Of a stretch of 44,670 bases of DNA, positions 23,364-32,301 are shown one piece after another; positions within the stretch are counted from its first letter, which is position 1, and the number at the start of each line of letters is the position of its first letter. The notes beneath the pieces are model-generated. The model saw only the letters and a program-made list of their open reading frames with translations, was not told the DNA's origin and searched no databases. The stretch comes from Deinococcales bacterium. GTDB lineage: Bacteria > Deinococcota > Deinococci > Deinococcales > JAAFIG01. Position numbers and translations under genes: made by a program. The stretch lies in contig JAAFIG010000026.1 of the NCBI GenBank assembly GCA_013298595.1, positions 1 to 44,670 of the forward strand, given 5' to 3'.

Positions 23364-24527
23364 ATGAAAAAACAGATGTACTTACCAGTCGCCGCCGTTC
23401 TGCTCGGTATTGTGGCAGCGCAAAAAACTGCTACGCCAATCCCAATTGGTGTTTCGGTAGCCCAAACCAGCAATACTGCTTTGCTGGGTAAAGAACAAGT
23501 CATTGGTGCGCAAATTGCCGAGGAATTCTACAATGGTCGTGGTGGCATTAACGGCACAGCTTTTAAACTCTTTTTTGAAGATACAGGCGGAGACGAAGCA
23601 GGCGCAATTAATGCTTTTCAAACCCAAATCAACAAAAACCGAGTGGTTGCGATTGTCGGACCAACCCTTTCACAACAAGCTTTTGCAGCTGACAAAATAG
23701 CTGATGCCGCTAAAGTACCTGTTATCGGACCAAGCAATACCGCTAGAGGCATTCCACAAATTGGTGATTTTGTCGCTCGAGTTTCGGCGCCTGTCGCAAT
23801 TGTTGCGCCTAACTCGGTGAGAGCTGCATTGAAAATCAATCCAAGCATGAAAAAAGCCGCTGTTTTCTATGCTCAAAACGATGCTTTTGCTACTTCCGAA
23901 ACAGGAACTTTCCAAGAGACAGCCAAAGCCCAAGGTCTCGAGGTTGTGACTGTACAAAAATTCCAAACCACTGATAGCGATTTCACCTCGCAAGTCTCTG
24001 CGGCGTTGGCATTAAAGCCAGACCTTGCGATTGTTTCGGGTTTAGCTGCTGATGGTGGTAATTTGGTTAAACAACTTCGTATTGCTGGTTATAAAGGTGT
24101 TATTATTGGCGGTAACGGTTTAAATACTGCGAATATGTTCCCAGTTTGTCAGCAATACTGTGATGGCGTACTGATTGCCCAAGCGTATGCTCCAACTGCT
24201 CCTGGTGCTTTAAACGCTGCTTTCCGAACGGTCTATAAAAATAAGTACCGCAAAGAACCACCTCAATTTACAGCGCAAGCCTTTACAGCTGTACAAGTGA
24301 TTGTTGAGGCTTTACGAACCCTCGATAAGAAATCCAAAGTTGCTGATATGGAATTAGCCGATCTTCGCATTAAACTTAATGCCCAAATTCTGATTGGTAA
24401 ATACAATACGCCACTTGGCGAAATTACCTTTGATAAAGAAGGCGAAGTGCAACAAAAGAACTTCTATGTTGCCCAAATTAAAATGAATCCAGACGGCAAA
24501 ACCGGTTCGTTTGAATTCCTCAAATAA
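23364..24527 (+). CDS. livJ: branched-chain amino-acid ABC transporter, substrate-binding protein
   Basis: A 387-residue type I periplasmic binding protein of the LivJ/HAAT family. The signal peptide (MKKQMYLPVAAVLLGIVAAQ) lacks a lipobox Cys, so the protein is soluble and exported. Family features: IPIGVSVAQTSNTALLGKEQ near the N-terminus, AEEFYNGRGGINGTAFKLFF, and VVAIVGPTLSQQAFA. It captures leucine/isoleucine/valine or a related ligand and hands it to LivHM. A strong GAGGAGG precedes the ATG. A stem-loop after the stop separates it from livH, consistent with higher expression of the binding protein than of the membrane parts. Confidence 0.94.
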   Translation: MKKQMYLPVAAVLLGIVAAQKTATPIPIGVSVAQTSNTALLGKEQVIGAQIAEEFYNGRGGINGTAFKLFFEDTGGDEAGAINAFQTQINKNRVVAIVGPTLSQQAFAADKIADAAKVPVIGPSNTARGIPQIGDFVARVSAPVAIVAPNSVRAALKINPSMKKAAVFYAQNDAFATSETGTFQETAKAQGLEVVTVQKFQTTDSDFTSQVSAALALKPDLAIVSGLAADGGNLVKQLRIAGYKGVIIGGNGLNTANMFPVCQQYCDGVLIAQAYAPTAPGALNAAFRTVYKNKYRKEPPQFTAQAFTAVQVIVEALRTLDKKSKVADMELADLRIKLNAQILIGKYNTPLGEITFDKEGEVQQKNFYVAQIKMNPDGKTGSFEFLK

Positions 24528-24547
24528 TTGAATGAACATCGTGGCTC

Positions 24548-24569
24548 GAGGGGTGCTTGTGCGCCCCTC
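24548..24569 (+). promoter_or_regulatory. intergenic stem-loop between livJ and livH
   Basis: GAGGGGTGC (24548-24556) pairs with GCGCCCCTC (24561-24569) around TTGT, with one G-U pair and no T-run. Such loops after binding-protein genes usually stabilise the upstream mRNA or attenuate the downstream genes. Confidence 0.65.
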
Positions 24570-24590
24570 ACCGCCTTGTATTGGTGAATT

Positions 24591-25544
24591 ATGGAGCTAG
24601 GAACATTTATACAAAGTTTGCTAAACGGCTTATCAATTGGTTCGGTGTACGCGATTTTTGCCTTGGGCTACACCTTGATTTTCTCTATCCTTGGAATTAT
24701 TAATTTTGCTCACGGCGCAGTCTTTACCTTAGGAGCCTACTTTACGTACTTCCTGATTGGTGGTGTCAATAACGGCACAGGTGTTTTAACCAATCTTGGT
24801 TTACCTTTTGGCTTGCCATTTGTGCTGGCAACATTGCTGGGTTCTTTACTGGCTGGTGGCGTTGGCGTCATTTTAGATCGGATGGCATTTCGTCCATTGC
24901 GTGCTCGAGGAGCCGATCCGTTGCTGGCATTGGTGCTGAGTTTAGGTTTAGCTTTGCTTTTGGTTAATTTAGCCCAGTATCTGATTGGGGCTGAAATCCT
25001 TTCGTTCCCAAGTAATGTCTACGGCGATTGGTTACCACCCGCTATTAACTTTGGCTCGACTGAAAACCCTATTCCTGTGCGTGGTGTACAGATTATTATT
25101 TTCACTGTTTCGATGTTTGTCGTTGTTATTTTGACCCTTTTAATTAACCGTACTAAAATTGGTAAAGCTTTACGGGCTGTTGCTGAAAATGCCACAACTG
25201 CTAATTTACTGGGTATTTCGACCGAGCGCTTTATTTTATTTACGTTTTTCCTTTCGGGCTTTTTGGGTGGCTTAGCGGGTACTTTGGTCGCAACCAGTTT
25301 CTCAATTTCAGGTCCGTACTTTGGTGTCACATATGGCTTAAAGGGCTTAGCAGTGATTGTTTTAGGTGGACTTGGCGATATTCCTGGGGCAGTGGTTGGT
25401 GGTTTGGTGATTGGACTTGCTGAGGCATTTGTTCCAGGTGATTTTAGTGCCTATAAAGAAGCGGTGGCTTTTGCATTATTGTTTGTGATTTTGTTGGTCA
25501 GACCTCAAGGCTTACTCGGACGCAAAGTCATTCAGAAAGTGTAA
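24591..25544 (+). CDS. livH: branched-chain amino-acid ABC transporter permease LivH
   Basis: A 317-residue inner-membrane permease of the LivH family with about eight membrane helices. Family signatures are GLSIGSVYAIFALGYTLIFS near the N-terminus, GIINFAHGAVFTLGAY, MAFRPLRARGADPL, and the coupling-helix region RAVAENATTANLLGIS that contacts the ATPases. It forms the pore with LivM. Second gene of livJHMGF; the gap to livM is 4 nt. Confidence 0.94.
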   Translation: MELGTFIQSLLNGLSIGSVYAIFALGYTLIFSILGIINFAHGAVFTLGAYFTYFLIGGVNNGTGVLTNLGLPFGLPFVLATLLGSLLAGGVGVILDRMAFRPLRARGADPLLALVLSLGLALLLVNLAQYLIGAEILSFPSNVYGDWLPPAINFGSTENPIPVRGVQIIIFTVSMFVVVILTLLINRTKIGKALRAVAENATTANLLGISTERFILFTFFLSGFLGGLAGTLVATSFSISGPYFGVTYGLKGLAVIVLGGLGDIPGAVVGGLVIGLAEAFVPGDFSAYKEAVAFALLFVILLVRPQGLLGRKVIQKV

Positions 25545-25548
25545 ACGC

Positions 25549-26457
25549 ATGGATACTTTTTTTAGCACATACGGTTTTTTGATGGTACAAATGATGCTAC
25601 AAGCCTTATTAGGGTTGTCATTGTACTTCCCAATGATGGCAGGGCAGTTATCCTTGGCGAGTCCTGGTTTTTACGCCCTTGGTGGCTATATCGCAGCGGT
25701 TATTTCGACCAAAGTCGTGGTTACACAAGGCATGTATCCGTTTCATTTGTTATTGCTCGAGATTCTACTTGGAGCAATGGCTTCTGGGGTGTTGGCATTG
25801 CTGGTTGGTATTCCAGCTTTGCGGTTAAAAGGGATCTATTTGGCATTGGCAACCATTGCCTTTGTTGAAATTTTGCGGGTTGTCTCGCTGAACTTAGATA
25901 TTACAGGTGGTGCCGTTGGTATCTTTGGTATTCCACAACCCTTTGCTAATCCACTCAGTTATGCACTGCTGGTACTGCCGTTGCTCATTCTGGTAGCTTG
26001 GTTTGCAGCTCGACTCGAGCGCTCGAGGGTTGGTCGGGCATTTACAGCCATTCGAGAAGATGAATTAGCGGCTGATGCCATGGGTATCAACCCAACTTAT
26101 TATAAAGTGCTGGCATTTGTGATTGGTGCAATGGTGGCAGGTGGTATTGGTGCAATTTCGGCACATTTCTTAAATACTTGGAATGCCCGCCAAGGAACCT
26201 TTGATGCCGCTATTAACGTTTTAGCGTATGTGCTGATTGGTGGCTCGAGAACCTTTTGGGGAGCGATTGTTGGTGGTTTTGCTTTGACTGCTTTGCCCGA
26301 AATTTTGCGTCCATTGGGTGATTTGCGTCTAATTGTTAATGGTTTATTACTGGTGATAGGTGCAATTTACTTACCTCAAGGTTTGATTCGTCCTGCTTGG
26401 CTGGCTGCTTTAGGTAAACGCAAAGTGGCTCTTGTGCAACCAAAAGGAGAATTATGA
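25549..26457 (+). CDS. livM: branched-chain amino-acid ABC transporter permease LivM
   Basis: A 302-residue permease of the LivM family, with about eight membrane helices and the conserved AGQLSLASPGFYALGGY and RVGRAFTAIREDELAADAMG (coupling region) segments, plus GGSRTFWGAIVGGF near the end. It pairs with LivH. The ATG at 25549 follows livH directly; the 3' end overlaps livG by 4 nt (ATGA), with AAGGAG inside livM serving as the livG ribosome-binding site. Confidence 0.94.
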   Translation: MDTFFSTYGFLMVQMMLQALLGLSLYFPMMAGQLSLASPGFYALGGYIAAVISTKVVVTQGMYPFHLLLLEILLGAMASGVLALLVGIPALRLKGIYLALATIAFVEILRVVSLNLDITGGAVGIFGIPQPFANPLSYALLVLPLLILVAWFAARLERSRVGRAFTAIREDELAADAMGINPTYYKVLAFVIGAMVAGGIGAISAHFLNTWNARQGTFDAAINVLAYVLIGGSRTFWGAIVGGFALTALPEILRPLGDLRLIVNGLLLVIGAIYLPQGLIRPAWLAALGKRKVALVQPKGEL

Positions 26458-27221
26458 CCACGGTTCTCGAGGTACAAAACTTTACTCGCCGATTTGGTGG
26501 TTTAATTGCTGTTAATGAAGTTAGTTTTGCTGTGCAAAGCAATGAAATCTTTGGTTTAATTGGACCAAATGGTGCGGGAAAAACCACCACTTTTAATATG
26601 ATGTCTGGTTTAACCCCACCCTCGAGTGGCACATTATTGTATCAAGGCAAAAACATTACAAACTTAAAGCCGTTTCAAATTGCTGCTCTTGGCATGGCAC
26701 GAACTTTTCAGAATATTCGTTTGTTTGGTAATTTAACTGCCCTCGAGAATGTGAAGATTGGACAGCATATTCATAGCAGTAGCGGTGTCCTAAACGGCGT
26801 GTTTGGTATTGGTAAAGCTCGAGCTGAAGAAAAACAGATTCTGGAAAAAGCCAATGAATTACTGGAATTAGTGGGGCTGGCAGACCGAGCTTCGGTAGAA
26901 GCCAGAAATTTTTCTTATGGCGATCAACGCCGACTCGAGGTGGCTCGGGCTTTGGCATTACAACCCAAGGTTTTGTTATTAGACGAACCTGCGGCTGGTA
27001 TGAATCCTAATGAAAAAGCGGCATTATCGGATTTTATTCGTTCGGTACGAGAACGGTTTCAATTAACAGTGGTGCTGATTGAACATCATGTGCCACTGGT
27101 CATGGGCTTATGTGACCGAATTGCGGTGCTGAATTTTGGGCAACGCATTGCCCTAGGTACCCCTGCCGAAGTGGCTAATGACCCAGCGGTCATTGAGGCG
27201 TACTTAGGAGGTGATGATTGA
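26454..27221 (+). CDS. livG: branched-chain amino-acid ABC transporter ATP-binding protein LivG
   Basis: A 255-residue ABC ATPase. Walker A is GPNGAGKTTT, the signature is NFSYGDQRRLE, Walker B is VLLLDEPAAGMNP and the switch His is in LIEHHV. The Y-G-D/Q-Q-R-R-L-E signature and the C-terminal LGTPAEVANDPAVIEAYLGG are typical of LivG rather than LivF. Starts inside the livM stop (ATGA) with AAGGAG upstream. Confidence 0.95.
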   Translation: MTTVLEVQNFTRRFGGLIAVNEVSFAVQSNEIFGLIGPNGAGKTTTFNMMSGLTPPSSGTLLYQGKNITNLKPFQIAALGMARTFQNIRLFGNLTALENVKIGQHIHSSSGVLNGVFGIGKARAEEKQILEKANELLELVGLADRASVEARNFSYGDQRRLEVARALALQPKVLLLDEPAAGMNPNEKAALSDFIRSVRERFQLTVVLIEHHVPLVMGLCDRIAVLNFGQRIALGTPAEVANDPAVIEAYLGGDD

Positions 27222-27919
27222 TGCTCGAGTTAAAAAATTTATGTGTCAATTACGGTGGTATCCAAGCTTTAAAAGATGTTAGTTTAACGGTCAAAACAGG
27301 TGAAGTTGTTTGTTTAATTGGTGCTAATGGAGCTGGCAAAAGCACTACCCTCAGGGCAATCTCGAGAATTATCCGACCAAAAAGTGGTTCAATTATTTTT
27401 AATAACACTGATGTCAGCCGATTTGAAGCAGCCCATGTGGTGCGTTTAGGGATTGCCCAAAGCCCAGAAGGTCGGCAAGTGCTCAGTCGGCAGTCGGTGC
27501 GAGATAACCTCGAGATGGGTGCATATGTTCGCAACGACAACGAAATCAATGCCGATATTGATTTGCAATTCCAGCGTTTTCCCCGTTTGCTCGAGCGGCA
27601 AAATCAATTAGCGGGAACATTATCGGGTGGTGAGCAACAAATGCTTGCCATTGCTCGAGCCTTGATGAGTCGTCCAAAATTATTGTTACTCGACGAACCT
27701 AGTCTTGGTTTAGCCCCAATTATTGTCAAAGAAATCATGGGTATTATTGACACCTTGCGCGAAAGTGGTATGACCATTTTACTGGTGGAACAAAATGCGC
27801 GTTTAGCTTTGCAACACGCAGACCGAGGCTATGTACTCGAGGCAGGAAATCTCATTTTTGATGGTAATGCCAAGGATTTACTTGATGATCCGCGAATTAA
27901 AAAAGCGTACTTAGGCTAA
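27221..27919 (+). CDS. livF: branched-chain amino-acid ABC transporter ATP-binding protein LivF
   Basis: A 232-residue ABC ATPase. Walker A GANGAGKSTT, signature TLSGGEQQMLAIARAL, Walker B LLLDEPSLGLAP and LLVEQNARLAL identify LivF. I start at ATG 27221, which shares one base with the livG stop (TGATG) and has GGAGGTG 8 nt upstream, rather than the in-frame TTG three bases earlier. It closes the transporter operon; a palindromic repeat follows at 27959. Confidence 0.95.
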   Translation: MLELKNLCVNYGGIQALKDVSLTVKTGEVVCLIGANGAGKSTTLRAISRIIRPKSGSIIFNNTDVSRFEAAHVVRLGIAQSPEGRQVLSRQSVRDNLEMGAYVRNDNEINADIDLQFQRFPRLLERQNQLAGTLSGGEQQMLAIARALMSRPKLLLLDEPSLGLAPIIVKEIMGIIDTLRESGMTILLVEQNARLALQHADRGYVLEAGNLIFDGNAKDLLDDPRIKKAYLG

Positions 27920-27958
27920 GCTCGAGATGCCAATAAAACGTTGTCTGAGACGTATCGA

Positions 27959-27984
27959 CCGTAGGGGCGAGGCATGCTTCGCCC
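27959..27984 (+). repeat. interspersed palindrome after livF
   Basis: CCGTAGGGGCGAGGCATGC followed by TTCGCCC: almost the same palindrome as after coxM (6434-6458), 39 bp past the livF stop. No T-run follows, so it is a weak terminator at best. A 12-bp palindrome TTGCATATGCAA lies 13 bp further on (27998-28009). Confidence 0.6.
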
Positions 27985-28024
27985 AACGCAACAACGATTG
28001 CATATGCAACACATGATTATATAT

Positions 28025-28879
28025 TTAACTTATCAAAACCGTCATGACCAGACTAGCAAACGCATATATTGAAATCATAAAAGTAGTGACCATAAGTCCC
28101 AACTCAAATAAATTAAATATTATTGACCCTAATCCTTTCAATTTCGTTGCTGCCTTCCAATTCAGTAAATGCCGAGATACGGCATTTCCAAATAACGCAA
28201 TTGGCATCATCACAAAAAACGCACCAGTTAAAATCAGGGAAGTTTGCCTAGAGTCTTGATTGATTAGTTCAAAAACCTGTATTAGCAGTATTGTGGTGAC
28301 AAGTAATGATGTATATAAACCGAATCCTAATCTCGAGATGTTGTATCCCAGCAAGATAAAACGTTTCCCAAACTCGACTGTATATCCACACATTCGAGCG
28401 TAAATTCCAGATGCACAAGCAACACCACTGCCAAGGAAACTTATGCCTAGTGGTACAAAGAAAATCATCAGTATTAACCGTGTAGATAATGTCATACCGA
28501 AGAATAGAGTAATCAAAAATACCCCAAGCCCAAGAATTGTGTATGCAGTAACAACCCCCCAAGCTTGAAGGGTTTGTGGAAACTGAGGTGCGATTATTGC
28601 ATTAAATATTCCTTGTGCGCCAGTTAATACAGAAATACGGGCATTAAGGGCAGCACGTTGATTTAAATAGGTCGAAATGATTCTCAAAGCAAAAACAAGT
28701 TTAGTGATTTTGTTGGGAATCTCGTCAATATCTGTAAGAAATTCGTCTCGGTACCGTTCTCGGTGCGTTTCTGGTAACAACTGTACGTACCAAGTAATTA
28801 AATGCTTTGCTAACCATGGTGAACTATTACTTATTATATCTGGAAAAAGACCTAGTAAAGTTGCAAAAAATTTAGACAT
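28025..28879 (-). CDS. multi-pass membrane protein with PadR-associated N-terminal prefix
   Basis: A 284-residue protein. The first ~75 residues (PWLAKHLITWYVQLLPETHRERYRDEFLTDI, then PNKITKLVFALRIISTYLNQR) are a soluble helical prefix shared with the protein encoded at 29035-29676. The rest holds about five or six membrane helices (TLQAWGVVTAYTILGLGVFL, LILMIFFVPLGISFLG, FGLYTSLLVTTILLIQVF, SLILTGAFFVMMPIALFG, LGLMVTTFMISIYAFASL). No transport motif is visible. The prefix resembles those of membrane proteins paired with PadR regulators in Actinobacteria and Chloroflexi. Start ATG 28879 follows TAGGAG. Function unknown; a stress- or membrane-responsive role controlled by the nearby PadR is an inference. 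Confidence 0.75.
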   Translation of the reverse strand: MSKFFATLLGLFPDIISNSSPWLAKHLITWYVQLLPETHRERYRDEFLTDIDEIPNKITKLVFALRIISTYLNQRAALNARISVLTGAQGIFNAIIAPQFPQTLQAWGVVTAYTILGLGVFLITLFFGMTLSTRLILMIFFVPLGISFLGSGVACASGIYARMCGYTVEFGKRFILLGYNISRLGFGLYTSLLVTTILLIQVFELINQDSRQTSLILTGAFFVMMPIALFGNAVSRHLLNWKAATKLKGLGSIIFNLFELGLMVTTFMISIYAFASLVMTVLIS

Positions 28880-29034
28880 GAATAACTCCTAGATTTCGTT
28901 TTCTTACTATTTTCGAGTACGACATCAGCAAAAGACAAACAACTTGTGGATTTACGAGCAGTAACTTTAAGGCTGATGAATGCAACCACTTGAACAGGTA
29001 GTTTTTTCAATTATAGTAAAAGTAAACGAGTCTA

Positions 29035-29676
29035 CTAACTAACTTCAGGATCATTGATTGCTTCGCACTGTAAGCGCAAGTAATCAACTGTCCAAATAGC
29101 ATCTTTGAGTTCTTCAATATCCTCATCACTTAGATTTTGATTTTTATTATTTTGCATTTTGTGAAGTCGAATCTCTAGCCGGTTAAGCTCTTTTAGTATT
29201 TTAAATCTTAAAAAAGCTCCTCGTGTGTCAATGAAAAGTGCGATGCAAATTGGCTTAACCAAATATAAAATAGTAATAATTCTTGCAATAATTTCTAATT
29301 GTATTCGAGAAGTTGACTTCTTGGTTTTTTTGAAAATTTGGTCATTTTGTATTCTTGAAATAGAGTCACGTTCGGACTTCAAAGACTTTTTAATTGTCCA
29401 AAGTGTACTACTGAAAAGGAAATAACCACCAAGTTTTTTTGATAACTCTCTTCTCTGAAAATATACTGAGCCAAAAACTCGAAAAGCCCATATCAACTTA
29501 AAAATTTTTCCGGGAACATTTTCTAATTCGGCTAAATACTCTTCCCCATACCTCTGACGACTTCCTACAGGTAAAGCCCGAACAGAAAATCGAATTAGTT
29601 TCTCAGCTAACCAAGGGGCAACCTCGCCTACCTCGTTTGTAAGTAACCCAAGTAAGAAAGCGTTAAATTCAGACAT
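29035..29676 (-). CDS. PadR-coupled membrane protein with shared N-terminal prefix
   Basis: A 213-residue protein whose first ~75 residues (PWLAEKLIRFSVRALPVGSR, QRYGEEYLAELENVPGKIFK, LIWAFRVFGSVYFQRRE) parallel the prefix of the 28025-28879 product. After that it differs: a Lys/Ser-rich middle, one or two membrane helices (about 128-150, LEIIARIITILYLVKPICIALFI) and a charged, probably coiled-coil tail (LRFKILKELNRLEIRLHKMQ). It overlaps the PadR gene by 8 nt, so the two are translated together. The frame contains no CTCGAG, unlike most of the window, and is visibly A+T-rich (many Lys/Asn/Ile codons), suggesting separate ancestry. Confidence 0.75.
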   Translation of the reverse strand: MSEFNAFLLGLLTNEVGEVAPWLAEKLIRFSVRALPVGSRQRYGEEYLAELENVPGKIFKLIWAFRVFGSVYFQRRELSKKLGGYFLFSSTLWTIKKSLKSERDSISRIQNDQIFKKTKKSTSRIQLEIIARIITILYLVKPICIALFIDTRGAFLRFKILKELNRLEIRLHKMQNNKNQNLSDEDIEELKDAIWTVDYLRLQCEAINDPEVS

Positions 29677-29965
29677 GAATAACCCCTAGTTTTGACTGGA
29701 AAAGTTCTCTTTGTGCTTTCAATGCTTCGCGTCGTCCTAAATCCGTAATTGTGTAGTACCTTCTGGCGCGTCGTCCTTCCTTGACAGGGTCGATATCTTC
29801 CCAGTCACTCGAGAGCCATTTATTGGTCTCGAGTCGCATCAGAATAGGGTACAACGTGCCAGCTTGTACACCTGTGGCTTTGGTTATCTCGAGACCATAT
29901 TGTGGCTCATCTAGGTTCTCGAGGAAGATATTTAATACCTTGAGGGTTTCAAAAGTCATACGCAT
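29669..29965 (-). CDS. PadR-family transcriptional regulator
   Basis: A 98-residue PadR winged-helix protein. The diagnostic segments are QYGLEITKATGVQAGTLYPI (recognition helix), LMRLETNKWLSSDWE, and EGRRARRYYTITDLGRREAL (wing). It belongs to the short PadR subfamily lacking a long C-terminal dimer domain. It starts at an ATG (29965) 6 nt behind a TAGACT box with a well-placed TTGACT -35, and overlaps the next gene by 8 nt. PadR proteins usually repress their own operon; imperfect direct repeats in this promoter are candidate operators. It probably controls the two membrane-protein genes downstream. Confidence 0.92.
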   Translation of the reverse strand: MRMTFETLKVLNIFLENLDEPQYGLEITKATGVQAGTLYPILMRLETNKWLSSDWEDIDPVKEGRRARRYYTITDLGRREALKAQRELFQSKLGVIHV

Positions 29966-29971
29966 ATTGAA

Positions 29972-30011
29972 AGTCTATAATGGAGTACATCAAAAGTCAA
30001 TATAGGATACT
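29972..30011 (-). promoter_or_regulatory. padR promoter with direct repeats
   Basis: On the minus strand TTGACT (RC of 29995-30000), a 17-bp spacer, TAGACT (RC of 29972-29977), then 6 nt to the ATG. On the plus strand agtctataatggagtac (29972-29988) and agtcaatataggatact (29995-30011) are imperfect direct repeats across the whole promoter, positioned as an operator. Confidence 0.7.
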
Positions 30012-30061
30012 CTCGAAATTTTAATTCGTCATTTTACTGAAGGATAAACTGGCTGTAGATC

Positions 30062-30080
30062 GTACAATAAGCTATTGTAC
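30062..30080. repeat. short palindrome in the padR/aldo-keto reductase spacer
   Basis: GTACAATA (30062-30069), AGC, TATTGTAC (30073-30080): an 8-bp inverted repeat. It may end the aldo/keto reductase transcript or bind a regulator. The rest of the 214-bp spacer (29966-30179) outside the padR promoter shows nothing else. Confidence 0.4.
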
Positions 30081-30179
30081 ATCTTGGTTTAATGTCAGAA
30101 ACATGTATTTTGAATGCTTGTATGCAAACTAATAACAGTACATAATTTGAAATCTTGGCTCAATCGAAACCAAAATCGT

Positions 30180-32218
<2,039 letters not shown>

Positions 32219-32301
32219 CTAAACCTTTGTAAGTTTTCGGTGTAGGCTGGTAGACTAGAATGGTTTTCTGTAACCGCTTGCAGTCTGCTTGAAGGGGGAC
32301 T

